Positions 1 to 8,370 of a DNA stretch of 27,328 bases are shown piece after piece (the stretch's first letter is position 1; each line of letters opens with the position of its first letter). The position numbers and the translations under genes are program-made. The stretch is from an uncultured Lachnospiraceae bacterium (GTDB taxonomy: Bacteria; Bacillota; Clostridia; Lachnospirales; Lachnospiraceae): assembly GCA_934317845.1 (NCBI GenBank), contig CAKRES010000024.1, forward strand, positions 1-27,328, read 5' to 3'. The notes under the pieces were generated by a model that was given only the letters and a program-made list of their open reading frames with translations, was not told the origin of the DNA and searched no databases.

Positions 1-381
1 ATAGAGTTTAATTTCCCAATATATCGGGATGGTCAAGAGGTAAGGCGGCTCTTGTGGGAAAAAGGTAATACCGTTGACACTTTAGGAGTATCGGAGAAGA
101 AGGAGGCTCTTCCGGGAGCACTGTCAGGAGGACAGCAGCAGAGAGTTGCGATTGCAAGGGCTCTTGCAGCAAAGCCGGCGATCATTCTTGCTGATGAGCC
201 CACCGGGAATCTGGATTCAGTTACCAGCCATGAAGTACTGGGACTCTTGAAAATGGCGGCAAAACAATTTCAGCAGACAATAGTCTTGATTACACATGAC
301 AGGGATATTGCGCAGCTTGCAGACCGTATCGTACACATTGAAGATGGAAAAATTTTCGGCGATACACAGGAAAGGATGTGA
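1..381 (+). CDS. ABC transporter ATP-binding protein, MacB/LolD-type (5' end outside window)
   Basis: This is the C-terminal part of an ABC ATPase that energises the FtsX-type permease encoded next. The frame is open from base 1, so the start and the Walker A motif lie upstream of the window; the TTG at 52 is not a credible start. Visible motifs are the signature LSGGQQQRVAIARAL, Walker B IILADEPTGNLD with the catalytic Glu, and the switch histidine in LITHD. The LSGGQQQ and DEPTGNLD wording is characteristic of the MacB/LolD/BceA branch, which works with FtsX-domain permeases in peptide or lipoprotein export, antimicrobial-peptide resistance or envelope signalling. The stop overlaps the next gene's leader, so the two are co-translated. 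The substrate cannot be told from the sequence. The stretch before the signature (residues 1-35) looks somewhat unusual but contains no stop. Confidence 0.9.
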   Translation: MEFNFPIYRDGQEVRRLLWEKGNTVDTLGVSEKKEALPGALSGGQQQRVAIARALAAKPAIILADEPTGNLDSVTSHEVLGLLKMAAKQFQQTIVLITHDRDIAQLADRIVHIEDGKIFGDTQERM

Positions 382-386
382 TAGCA

Positions 387-2882
387 ATGCTTAAAAATCC
401 CAATCAGAAGATAATCAACAAAATGATGCGGAAGAATCTGAAAGGAAATGCAAGAAGGACGATAATGTTATTTCTTGCCGTGGCTCTTTCTTCATTTATG
501 GTATTTACAATATTTACAGTTGGAAATTCCTATTTTAAACTTCAGAAAATCCAAAATATCCGTATGTCAGGTGCAGCGTTTGATGCAATCATGTATGGGG
601 TGACAGATAAACAGAGACAGATGTGTGAGAAAAACTCTGATATTATACAAACGGGGATGACAGGAAACTGCGGATGGGTAGAGAAAACGGATAAAGATTC
701 TACTCCGGATGTAGGGTTGATCTGGGCAGATGATAACTATTGGACAAAGATGATGAAACCTGTGAGAGAAAAACTGGAGGGTAATTACCCTGCGGCCTGC
801 AATGAAATAATGGTTACAAAACAGTCATTAAAGGAATGTGGATATGAGAATCTTAAGGTTGGCGATACATTTTCCATGTCATACGGAACCTATGATAGCA
901 TTCGGACAGGGACTTTTAAAATCAGCGGAATATGGGATGGGTACGGACCGAAGAAAGTATTCTATGTTTCAAAAGAATTTTACGATAAATCAGGCTGGAA
1001 ACTCTCACAGGCTGCATCCGGACGTTACTTTATAGATTTTAAGCAGAAACTCATGACAGGAAAAGAGCAGAGTGCTTTTATAAAAAGCATGAATCTTGGA
1101 AAGCAGCAGAATCTTTTCTTTACTTCGGATTTGGGTAATTCAGTTTCAATCCTTGCAGGTCTGATCGGACTGGCTGCAGTTACATGTCTGTGTGCGTATC
1201 TGCTGATTTATAATATTATGTATCTTTCTGTTGCGGGAAAAGTACGCTATTATGGTCTGCTTCAGACCGTGGGAATGACGGAAGGGCAGATAAAACGAAT
1301 GTTAAAGCAGCAGATGTTCATCGTCGGTCTGGCTGGAACAATGATGGGGTGTCTGCTGGGCATATTCGTGTCATTTTCCCTGATCCCAAAGGTGATACAA
1401 TCGCTGGGAATCAAAGAGACTTATGTAGGTTCCGGGATGGTCTGCTTTCACCCGGCTGTTTTAATTGTTGTTATTATGCTGGTTGGATTTACTATCTTTT
1501 TCGCTGGCAGAAAGCCTATAAAAATGGCATTGGCTATCTCGCCAATAGAAGCTCTGGGATATCGAACTGCTGGTAAAACAAAGAAAATAAAGAGAGCAGG
1601 AAAGGCAAATGTAATAAACAGACTTTGCTGGGAACAGCTTACCAAGGATAAGAAAAGAACTGCAGTTGTACTTTTTTCACTGGCAGCAAGCCTGTCTGTA
1701 TATCTTTGCATTGTAACTATGCTGGACAGTCAGGCGGCAAGATCAATTGTGTCAAATTATATGGATACAGATATTGTAATCAATAATGATACGGCGACAA
1801 AAGAAAATGCAAAGGACAGAAGAGACATTCTGGATGAATCAATTGTGAAGTCAATAACAGATTGTGCCGGAGTTTCAGAAGCACATTCATTGGTATTTGC
1901 TGAAATTACGGTTCCATGGGAACCGGATTTTGCGGAAATGTGGATGAAAGAATTTTATGAAAAATGGATGAATGTTCCATACAGCAAGGAAAAAGAAGAG
2001 TACCAGAAGCATCCAGAAAACTTTGGTTCTTCTCTGATTGGAATTGATGAGCAGGAATTTGATTATTTAAATAAGAACATGGAGCACCCGATCAATAAGG
2101 AAGATTTCCTTTCAGGAAAAACGTGTATTATTTACAGAAATGCACTGGATTTGTCAGATACGGACATAATAGGCAAAAATGTGACCTGCACTTTGTACAG
2201 TGACAGGAAGGTGAACAAAACATTTACTATTGGAGGAGTAACAGATGAAAGTTATTATACGGCACTTCTGGGTTATCCACCTACGATAATAACAAGTGAT
2301 GAGGTTGTAGAAACATTCACTCCAAATCCCATTATCTTAAAGATCGGTGTAAAATACCGGAAAGAATATGACAGGACGACAGAAAAAGGAATTTTGTCAT
2401 TATTAGAAACAAATCGTAATGCCAGTGACTTTTCGTGGGATTCCAAAATTGAGGAGGCGGATGAAATAAAGGATGCGCAGGGCTATATGCCGCAGATTGG
2501 AATTGGAATTGTTCTGATACTGGCATTTATTGGAATCATGAATTATATAAATACATTTGTAGTAAATGTGCAGAGTCGGAGGACAGAACTCTCTATTATG
2601 GAAAGCATAGGAATAACTCCAAGGCAGCTCTTAGGAATGCTGGTCAGGGAAGGGCTTCTTTATGCAGCAGGTGCATGGCTTATTACATTGACAGTAGGAA
2701 TGGGAGTTACTTATGTTCTTTATGAATCCATGAATTATCGCGGGATTGCATTTTCGATACCAATACTTACCATTTTATTTGCGGTAGTAGTCAGCTTCCT
2801 GATTTGTGCTATGATCCCACTACTGGTCTGGTGGTTTTTAGAAAAAGACGGTAGTCAGAAAACATTGACACTCTGTAGTTAG
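387..2882 (+). CDS. FtsX-family ABC transporter permease, two FtsX modules
   Basis: This is the membrane subunit paired with the ATPase upstream, 831 residues from the ATG at 387. An in-frame GTG at 378 would overlap the ATPase stop, but AAAGGA at 371-376 sits at a workable distance only from 387, so I chose that start. The protein shows two FtsX-like modules, each with one transmembrane helix, a large extracytoplasmic domain and three more helices. Helices lie near residues 24-48, 253-282, 310-338, 350-375, 425-447, 697-722, 745-775 and 788-815. The two outside domains span about 50-240 and 450-690. This topology belongs to the MacB/LolC superfamily, which acts by mechanotransmission rather than through a classic pore. 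No two-component system or substrate gene is visible, so the role (peptide resistance, export or cell-wall control) stays open. Confidence 0.9.
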   Translation: MLKNPNQKIINKMMRKNLKGNARRTIMLFLAVALSSFMVFTIFTVGNSYFKLQKIQNIRMSGAAFDAIMYGVTDKQRQMCEKNSDIIQTGMTGNCGWVEKTDKDSTPDVGLIWADDNYWTKMMKPVREKLEGNYPAACNEIMVTKQSLKECGYENLKVGDTFSMSYGTYDSIRTGTFKISGIWDGYGPKKVFYVSKEFYDKSGWKLSQAASGRYFIDFKQKLMTGKEQSAFIKSMNLGKQQNLFFTSDLGNSVSILAGLIGLAAVTCLCAYLLIYNIMYLSVAGKVRYYGLLQTVGMTEGQIKRMLKQQMFIVGLAGTMMGCLLGIFVSFSLIPKVIQSLGIKETYVGSGMVCFHPAVLIVVIMLVGFTIFFAGRKPIKMALAISPIEALGYRTAGKTKKIKRAGKANVINRLCWEQLTKDKKRTAVVLFSLAASLSVYLCIVTMLDSQAARSIVSNYMDTDIVINNDTATKENAKDRRDILDESIVKSITDCAGVSEAHSLVFAEITVPWEPDFAEMWMKEFYEKWMNVPYSKEKEEYQKHPENFGSSLIGIDEQEFDYLNKNMEHPINKEDFLSGKTCIIYRNALDLSDTDIIGKNVTCTLYSDRKVNKTFTIGGVTDESYYTALLGYPPTIITSDEVVETFTPNPIILKIGVKYRKEYDRTTEKGILSLLETNRNASDFSWDSKIEEADEIKDAQGYMPQIGIGIVLILAFIGIMNYINTFVVNVQSRRTELSIMESIGITPRQLLGMLVREGLLYAAGAWLITLTVGMGVTYVLYESMNYRGIAFSIPILTILFAVVVSFLICAMIPLLVWWFLEKDGSQKTLTLCS

Positions 2883-2893
2883 ATTGGTATGAT
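2865..2893 (+). promoter_or_regulatory. Promoter for the beta-mannosidase gene, inside the permease 3' end
   Basis: TTGACA at 2865-2870, a 17-nt spacer and TATGAT at 2888-2893 preceded by TGg (extended -10). The -35 hexamer lies within the last codons of the permease gene. The predicted start near 2900 leaves about 50 nt of leader before the ATG at 2949. Confidence 0.7.
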
Positions 2894-2948
2894 TGTATAA
2901 ATTATGAAGATCTGTACTGGTTTGGAAGATATCAAAGGAGACTATAGA

Positions 2949-5405
2949 ATGAAGGATATACGGTTAGATAATGGCTGGCAGATGCATCAGGTCGGACAGG
3001 ACGAATGGATTCCTGCCACGGTTCCGGGATCGGTATACGGAGATCTTCTGACAGCCGGAAAAATGGAAGATCCTTTCTGGAAGGATAATGAAGATGCGGC
3101 ACTGAAACTGATGGAACACGATTATGAATATGTAACGCATTTTTCCTGCGAAAAAGAGCTGCTTGTTCTCAGTGAGGTGCTGCTTCAGTTTGATGGGTTA
3201 GATACGATTGCGGACATTACACTCAATGGTTCGCAGTTAGGACATGTGGAAAACATGCACCGCACCTGGATCTATCCGGTGAAGCATCTGTTAAAAAAGG
3301 AGGAAAATGAACTGCGGATTCATTTTTATTCTCCGACAAAATATATTGCCGATGCATACGAGAAAGCACCAACCAAAGGAACCGAGGATGCGATGAACGG
3401 TTTTGTACATCTTCGTAAAGCACACTGTATGTTTGGCTGGGACTGGGGCGCACATTTGCCGGATGCCGGTATTTTCCGTCCGGTTTATCTTCTGGGAATT
3501 GATACGGCATACCTTGATACGGTAGAGGTGTTACAATACCATGAAGATGGCAGGGTGCGTATTCACTGCAATCCGGTGATTGAAACAATGGAGCAAAGTG
3601 CACACACGAAACAGGAACTTCCGGTAACGATCACGCTGACTGATCCGGATGGCGAAGTGATTTTTCAGGGCAGTGCGGGGGAGGACATCCTTATTTCTGA
3701 TCCTAAGCTCTGGTGGCCGAATGGCTACGGTGCGCAGCCTCTTTATACGATAACAGCAGAGCTTAAGAAAGAGGATGGTACGGTCATTGACTGCTGGACA
3801 AGAAGGATCGGACTTCGCACGATCACGATGGACCGCACGAAGGATCAGTGGGGCGAGCGTTTTGCTACCTGCGTTAATGGCGTCAATATTTTCGCCATGG
3901 GAGCGGATTATATTCCGGAGGATCACCTGCTTGGACGTGTGACGAAGGAAACTACAAGAAAGCTGCTTGAAAAAGCAGTATTTGCCCATTTTAATTCCAT
4001 CCGTGTCTGGGGCGGTGGTTACTATCCGGATGACTGGTTCTTTGATCTTTGTGATGAGCTGGGACTGGTCGTGTGGCAGGACTTTATGTTTGCCTGCGCG
4101 GTATATGATCTCACTCCGGAATTTGAAGAAAACATTACGGCTGAGTTTATCGATAATCTGAAACGCATCCGGCATCATGCCAGCTTAGGATTGCTCTGTG
4201 GCAACAATGAAATGGAGCAGTTTGTCAAAGAACGCACCTGGGTGAGCAAGGATAGTGAGGTGCGTGATTATATTATTATGTACGAGCGGATCCTTCCAAA
4301 GATTACGAAGCAGTATGCACCGCAGATCTTTTACTGGCCTGCCAGTCCGTCATCCGGAGGATCGTTTGATGATCCGCGCGATGAGAACCGGGGCGATGTG
4401 CATTACTGGGATGTGTGGCATGGAAACAAGCCATTTTCCGAGTATCGTAAATTCTACTTCCGCTACTTGTCGGAGTTTGGTTTTCAGGCATTTCCATCGA
4501 AGAAAACGGTGGAGACATTTACAGATGACGAACGGGATATGAATATCTTTTCCTATATTATGGAGAAACATCAGAGAAATGGTTCTGCCAATGGAAAGAT
4601 CATGAATTACATGCAGCAGACTTACCGCTATCCGTCCGATTTTGAAACGGTGATCTATGCGTCACAGCTTTTGCAGGCAGATGCGATCCGTTATGGGGTG
4701 GAGCATTTTAGAAGAAACCGTAACAACAGCCGCTGCATGGGAGCGGTCTACTGGCAGCTCAACGACTGCTGGCCGGTGGTGTCATGGTCGAGTGTGGATT
4801 ACTGCGGACGGTTAAAGGCATTGCATTATTATGCCAGACGTTTTTTTGCTCCGGTTATGATCTCCTGTGAGGAAGAGGGCATGATGAACAGTGGGCAGGA
4901 GCTGGTACGGCTTCCGTTTTCCTTTGCAAAGTCTATCCGCTTAAATGTGGCAAATGAAACGATGGATGATGTTACCGTCACGGTGAAATGGCAGGTGAGA
5001 GATGCAAAGGCTGCCGTTTTACGCGCGGAGGAAGAGGTGGTTACCGTTTCTGCACTCAGCAGCACATGGCTCGATCGGGTGGCACTTCCTGACATTGACA
5101 TTTACCGGGAATACGTGAGCTATCAGGCAGTCATGGATGATGTGGTTGTGTCGGAGGGAACCGTGATCTTTTCCTATCCAAAATATTTCCGCTATGAGGC
5201 TCCTTCCCTTTTGGCAAAGGTGGAGGGAAATAAGATCACCGTATCGGCAAGAAGCTATGCCAAGAGCGTAGAGATCTTAAATGATAATGAAGACCTTATT
5301 TTATCAGATAATTATTTTGACTTAAATGGCGGAGAAAAAACGGTCGAGGTACTCAGTGGAACGGTCGATCATCTGCGGCTTAGAAGTGTGTACGATATTT
5401 CGTGA
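2949..5405 (+). CDS. Beta-mannosidase, glycoside hydrolase family 2
   Basis: A cytoplasmic exo-acting GH2 enzyme, 818 residues, that should release mannose from the non-reducing end of beta-mannosides (EC 3.2.1.25). The start at 2949 is chosen because AAAGGAG at 2935-2941 lies 7 nt before it. The ATG at 2904 has no ribosome site and is almost at the predicted transcript start. The sugar-binding domain is N-terminal (GWQMHQVG to about residue 170), followed by an Ig-like domain and a TIM barrel. The general acid/base is Glu421 in GNNE and the nucleophile Glu509 in YLSEFGFQAF. WWPNGYGAQPLY and MGADYIPEDHL are typical of GH2 beta-mannosidases. There is no signal peptide, so the substrate is imported as oligosaccharide. 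It is followed directly by a transporter gene and then a GH5 enzyme. Other GH2 activities such as galactosidase or glucuronidase fit less well. Confidence 0.9.
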   Translation: MKDIRLDNGWQMHQVGQDEWIPATVPGSVYGDLLTAGKMEDPFWKDNEDAALKLMEHDYEYVTHFSCEKELLVLSEVLLQFDGLDTIADITLNGSQLGHVENMHRTWIYPVKHLLKKEENELRIHFYSPTKYIADAYEKAPTKGTEDAMNGFVHLRKAHCMFGWDWGAHLPDAGIFRPVYLLGIDTAYLDTVEVLQYHEDGRVRIHCNPVIETMEQSAHTKQELPVTITLTDPDGEVIFQGSAGEDILISDPKLWWPNGYGAQPLYTITAELKKEDGTVIDCWTRRIGLRTITMDRTKDQWGERFATCVNGVNIFAMGADYIPEDHLLGRVTKETTRKLLEKAVFAHFNSIRVWGGGYYPDDWFFDLCDELGLVVWQDFMFACAVYDLTPEFEENITAEFIDNLKRIRHHASLGLLCGNNEMEQFVKERTWVSKDSEVRDYIIMYERILPKITKQYAPQIFYWPASPSSGGSFDDPRDENRGDVHYWDVWHGNKPFSEYRKFYFRYLSEFGFQAFPSKKTVETFTDDERDMNIFSYIMEKHQRNGSANGKIMNYMQQTYRYPSDFETVIYASQLLQADAIRYGVEHFRRNRNNSRCMGAVYWQLNDCWPVVSWSSVDYCGRLKALHYYARRFFAPVMISCEEEGMMNSGQELVRLPFSFAKSIRLNVANETMDDVTVTVKWQVRDAKAAVLRAEEEVVTVSALSSTWLDRVALPDIDIYREYVSYQAVMDDVVVSEGTVIFSYPKYFRYEAPSLLAKVEGNKITVSARSYAKSVEILNDNEDLILSDNYFDLNGGEKTVEVLSGTVDHLRLRSVYDIS

Positions 5406-5422
5406 AAATGGAAGTGAAGCAT

Positions 5423-6289
5423 ATGTGGATATGTTATGCAATCGGCTCCTCGTTTTTTGCAGGGATCACAGCAATTCTTGCCAAATGCGGGATCAGGAAA
5501 ACCGATTCCGATGTGGCAACTGCGATCCGTACGATCGTTGTGCTGATATTTTCATGGTTTATGGTGGGGATCACAGGAGCATGGACGCCGCTTTCAAGGA
5601 TCAGCGGGAAGGCTCTTCTTTTTCTGGTACTTTCCGGACTTGCAACAGGAGCCTCTTGGATCTGTTATTTCCGTGCCCTGCAAAAGGGAGACATCAATAA
5701 GGTAGTGCCGATCGACAAATCCAGCACGATCCTTACGATCCTTCTGGCACTCATTTTTTTGCAGGAGGGCATCAGTGGCGGAAAGCTGATCGCTATCGTA
5801 CTGATCGCAGCAGGAACAGGTATGATGATCACCAGAAAAGAGGAGGAAAATGAGAAGCAGGGAAAGGACAAAAGCTGGCTGCTCTATGCGGTTTTATCCG
5901 CCGTATTTGCGAGTCTGACTGCAATCCTTGGAAAAGTCGGCATCACCGGGATCAATTCCAATCTTGGCACGGCGATCCGTACCAGTGTTGTACTTGTGAT
6001 GGCATGGATTATGGTGGTTGTAGCCGGGAAACAAAAGGAACTGAAAACCCTTTCCAAAAAGGAGCTTATCTTTATTACACTGTCCGGATTTGCCACAGGA
6101 GCTTCGTGGCTGTGCTATTACCGGGCACTTAAGGATGGTCCGGCAAGTGTCGTGGTACCGATCGATAAGCTGAGTATGCTGGTAACGATCGCATTTTCAT
6201 ATATCGTATTTCATGAGACGCTTACCAGGAAGGCAGCAGCGGGAGCACTGCTGATCACAGCCGGCACGCTTTTGCTTGCAATGATCTGA
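5423..6289 (+). CDS. EamA/DMT-family transporter, 10 transmembrane helices
   Basis: An integral membrane carrier of the drug/metabolite transporter superfamily, 288 residues from the ATG at 5423. GGAAGTGA at 5410-5417 is a one-mismatch Shine-Dalgarno site with ideal spacing to that ATG; the GTG at 5402 overlaps the previous stop and has none. The protein is an obvious internal duplication of a five-helix unit. FFAGITAILAKCGI in the first half matches VFASLTAILGKVGI in the second, ATAIRT occurs once in each half, and FRALQKGDINKVVPIDK matches YRALKDGPASVVVPIDK. The VPIDK plus ILTI segments resemble EamA proteins annotated as metabolite exporters. Transcription is probably shared with the mannosidase. 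Substrate is unknown; a sugar, an amino acid or another metabolite are all possible, and proximity to two glycosidases is only suggestive. Confidence 0.85.
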   Translation: MWICYAIGSSFFAGITAILAKCGIRKTDSDVATAIRTIVVLIFSWFMVGITGAWTPLSRISGKALLFLVLSGLATGASWICYFRALQKGDINKVVPIDKSSTILTILLALIFLQEGISGGKLIAIVLIAAGTGMMITRKEEENEKQGKDKSWLLYAVLSAVFASLTAILGKVGITGINSNLGTAIRTSVVLVMAWIMVVVAGKQKELKTLSKKELIFITLSGFATGASWLCYYRALKDGPASVVVPIDKLSMLVTIAFSYIVFHETLTRKAAAGALLITAGTLLLAMI

Positions 6290-6307
6290 AATAATAAAAG
6301 TGAGAGA

Positions 6308-6337
6308 TTGAGTTTTGTGATGCACTTATGGTAAAAT
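6308..6337 (+). promoter_or_regulatory. Promoter for the GH5 gene
   Basis: TTGAGT at 6308-6313, an 18-nt spacer and TAAAAT at 6332-6337, about 57 nt before the GH5 start. This suggests the GH5 gene can be expressed apart from the upstream pair. Confidence 0.55.
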
Positions 6338-6347
6338 AAAACCATAG

Positions 6348-6365
6348 CCGGGTCAGAGGATCCGG
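6348..6365 (+). promoter_or_regulatory. Leader hairpin before the GH5 ribosome site
   Basis: CCGGGTC and GATCCGG can pair (seven pairs, one G-U) around the loop AGAG. It lies in the predicted leader between the -10 and the AAGGAGAAGG site. No U-tract follows, so it is not a terminator; it may affect RNA stability or translation. Function is inferred only from position. Confidence 0.3.
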
Positions 6366-6393
6366 GACATTATATAGGAAAAGGAGAAGGTTT

Positions 6394-7431
6394 ATGAAAG
6401 AATTCAAAGGATTTTTAAAGGGTGTAAATCTTGGCGGATGGATCTCTCAGTTTGAGAAATACGACAAAACGCATTTTGAAACATTTATTACGAAGAAGGA
6501 TATAGACGAGATCAAGACACTGGGCTTTGACCATGTGCGTGTTCCGGTCGATTATAACGTGCTGGAGACGGAAGCGGGTGAAGTGATCGAGGAAGGCTTT
6601 TCATATCTGGAGAATTGCAGACAGTGGTGTGAGGATGCCGGACTGAATATGGTGATCGACCTGCATGAATGTTATGGATATTCCTTTGATCCGCTCAAAA
6701 AGGACATGGATCGCAAAAAATTCTTTTACGATGAGGCACTGCAGGAGCGTTTCTTAAAGCTGTGGGAAGAGATCGCATCCCGGTTTGCTTCTTATCCAAA
6801 GCAGGTGGCATTTGAACCGTTAAATGAAGTTGTGCTGCAGGAAGTTGCCGATGCATGGAACACGGTATTGAAAAAATATATTACGAGAATGCGCAAGATC
6901 GTGCCGGATGCTTATATTATCGCAGGCGGTGTCTGCTACAACAATGTGCTGAGTGTACCGCTTCTTGATATTCCGGTAGATGATCATATCGTATATAACT
7001 TCCACTGCTACGAGCCGATGGTGTTTACACATCAGGGAGCATACTGGGTAGAGGATATGCCGCTTGATTTCAGGATCGGATATCCAAAGACGTTAAAGGA
7101 ATACCGGGATAAAAGTACGGAGCTGTCCAAGGCACTGGCAGGAGCCGTATTTGCAGAGGGGATCAGTGAGATCGGAGAAGGCTTCTTTGAGGACATTTTC
7201 CGACCGGCGATCGAAAAAGCCCAAAAGGATGACGTGGCACTTTATTGCGGAGAGTATGGTGTGATCGAGCTTGCGGCGGGCGAAGATAAGATCCGGTGGC
7301 TGCGTGATATCCATGCGGTATTTAAAAAATACCGGATCGGACGTGCCTTGTGGAATTATAAAGAGAAGGATTTTGGATTGGTGGATGAATCCTTTCAAGC
7401 AGTGAAGGAGGATTTTATCAAGATTTTATAG
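6394..7431 (+). CDS. Glycoside hydrolase family 5 (cellulase-fold beta-glycanase)
   Basis: A 345-residue TIM-barrel hydrolase starting at an ATG with AAGGAGAAGG upstream. The N-terminus GVNLGGWISQFEKYD and FDHVRVPVDYNV follow GH5 exo-glucanase/endoglucanase patterns. The acid/base is Glu145 in EPLNEVV and the nucleophile Glu287 in LYCGEYGV. The conserved His-Tyr segment is NFHCYEPMVFTHQG, and a late Trp is in RALWNYKEKDFGL. There is no signal peptide or carbohydrate-binding module, so it acts inside the cell on short imported oligosaccharides and not on polymer. Beside a beta-mannosidase, a role on manno- or gluco-oligosaccharides is reasonable, but GH5 covers glucanase, mannanase and glucosidase activities and the subfamily cannot be fixed by eye. 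It has its own promoter and terminator. Confidence 0.88.
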   Translation: MKEFKGFLKGVNLGGWISQFEKYDKTHFETFITKKDIDEIKTLGFDHVRVPVDYNVLETEAGEVIEEGFSYLENCRQWCEDAGLNMVIDLHECYGYSFDPLKKDMDRKKFFYDEALQERFLKLWEEIASRFASYPKQVAFEPLNEVVLQEVADAWNTVLKKYITRMRKIVPDAYIIAGGVCYNNVLSVPLLDIPVDDHIVYNFHCYEPMVFTHQGAYWVEDMPLDFRIGYPKTLKEYRDKSTELSKALAGAVFAEGISEIGEGFFEDIFRPAIEKAQKDDVALYCGEYGVIELAAGEDKIRWLRDIHAVFKKYRIGRALWNYKEKDFGLVDESFQAVKEDFIKIL

Positions 7432-7467
7432 CAGGATATTTTCCGGATAGAACCAAATCTTACATTT

Positions 7468-7499
7468 AAACGACAGATCATGACATCTGTCGTTTTTTT
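7468..7499 (+). terminator. Rho-independent terminator after the GH5 gene
   Basis: An 11-bp perfect stem (AAACGACAGAT with ATCTGTCGTTT) around a 6-nt loop, running into a seven-T tract at 7493-7499. Confidence 0.9.
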
Positions 7500-7560
7500 A
7501 TGCAGAATATGGTAGGATGAGCCGGTAAACCAAGGAGAGGAACCATGAAAAATTTTCTCC

Positions 7561-7600
7561 TTGACATTTATAAAATAACAGCGTTATAATAACGGTGTTA
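7561..7600 (+). promoter_or_regulatory. TetR-gene promoter with overlapping double-dyad operator
   Basis: Consensus TTGACA at 7561-7566, an 18-nt spacer and TATAAT at 7585-7590. Four alternating half-sites cover the -10 region from 7575 to 7600: ATAAC, agc, GTTAT, a, ATAAC, ggt, GTTA. The whole is a near-perfect palindrome centred on 7588. This is the arrangement expected for cooperative binding of two TetR dimers, so autorepression by the following gene is likely. Confidence 0.75.
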
Positions 7601-7622
7601 CATTAAGAACAGGAGAGATGGT

Positions 7623-8234
7623 ATGCGGACGCAGACAGTTGGTGTGACACAAGCTTTGCTGGACAGTGCCAAAAAAGAATTTTTACAATATGGTTTTGAG
7701 AAAGCCAGCCTTCGCAGAATATCGGCGGTAAGCGGCGTAAGTACTAACTCGATCTATACGAGATTTCAGGACAAGGCCGGGCTTTTTCGAGCTGTAGTGA
7801 AGGAGACCGCAGATGGCTTGCTGCTGCTTTATGAAGGCAGTATAAAGGAAGCGGCAGCCTGTGATGATATGGGAACGGCAACGGAGGCCGGGGATGAAGG
7901 TACCAGGCAGGTTCTTTCTTACATTTATGAGCATATAGAAGAATGTAAGCTGTTGTTTTGCGGGGCAGCTGGTACGGAGTATGCGTCATTTTTTGACCGG
8001 TTGGCTGCCATGGAGGAGTCCTATTACAAAGAAATGGCACAACAGTTTTCGAGGGAAGGCAGTATGGTGGATGATTTTTTCATTCATGTTGTGTGCCGGA
8101 ATGGCTGGCAGTACATTTATGAGCTGCTGACTCATGACAAGTCCTACGAGGAGGCGGTGCAGTATATGGAAGATGTGCGTGTGTTCCAGTATGCCGGTTG
8201 GCAGGCAGTATTGCACTATGGCAGACAAAAGTGA
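7623..8234 (+). CDS. TetR/AcrR-family transcriptional repressor
   Basis: A 203-residue one-component regulator. The N-terminal helix-turn-helix is plain at residues about 10-55: ALLDSAKKEFLQYGFEKASL, then ISAVSGVSTNSIYTRFQDKAGLF, the classic TetR recognition pattern. The rest is helical and divergent, as expected for a ligand-binding domain, and includes Cys residues at several positions. AGGAG at 7611-7615 precedes the ATG. It most likely represses its own promoter through the 7575-7600 palindromes and controls the ABC pair that follows in the same direction, with release by a ligand of that transporter. There is no terminator between it and the ABC genes, so read-through transcription is possible. 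Confidence 0.88.
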   Translation: MRTQTVGVTQALLDSAKKEFLQYGFEKASLRRISAVSGVSTNSIYTRFQDKAGLFRAVVKETADGLLLLYEGSIKEAAACDDMGTATEAGDEGTRQVLSYIYEHIEECKLLFCGAAGTEYASFFDRLAAMEESYYKEMAQQFSREGSMVDDFFIHVVCRNGWQYIYELLTHDKSYEEAVQYMEDVRVFQYAGWQAVLHYGRQK

Positions 8235-8294
8235 GAAAGAATCAGGTGCTTCTGACGATACAGTCAGAAATGATCGTAAAAGGATTGGTATAAC

Positions 8295-8314
8295 AGGCAG
8301 TAGTGATACTGCCT
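8295..8314 (+). promoter_or_regulatory. Perfect 8-bp inverted repeat upstream of the ABC pair
   Basis: AGGCAGTA, gtga, TACTGCCT. It is followed by an A-tract and not a T-tract, so it is not a terminator for the regulator gene on this strand. It may be a protein-binding site or an RNA stem between the regulator and the transporter genes. Confidence 0.35.
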
Positions 8315-8330
8315 AAAAAAATGACTATAG

Positions 8331-8346
8331 GTTAGCCTTTGCTAAC
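8331..8346 (+). promoter_or_regulatory. GTTAGC-N4-GCTAAC operator-like dyad before the ABC pair
   Basis: A perfect six-base inverted repeat with a four-base spacer, directly upstream of the AGAAGGAGG ribosome site of the first ABC gene. GGTTAG/CTAAC half-sites resemble iron-responsive DtxR/IdeR-type boxes, but the spacing differs. The half-sites are also unlike the ATAAC/GTTAT sites of the nearby TetR gene, so a second regulator is possible. Confidence 0.4.
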
Positions 8347-8370
8347 TTTGGATAGAAGGAGGAAACAAAG

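Noticed and set aside
7545..7589. 14-codon ORF before the TetR promoter, with AAGGAGAGG upstream
   Set aside because: It lies between the GH5 terminator and the predicted TetR transcript start, so it would not normally be transcribed; the AAGGAGA/TCTCCTT repeat around it is noted but unsupported.
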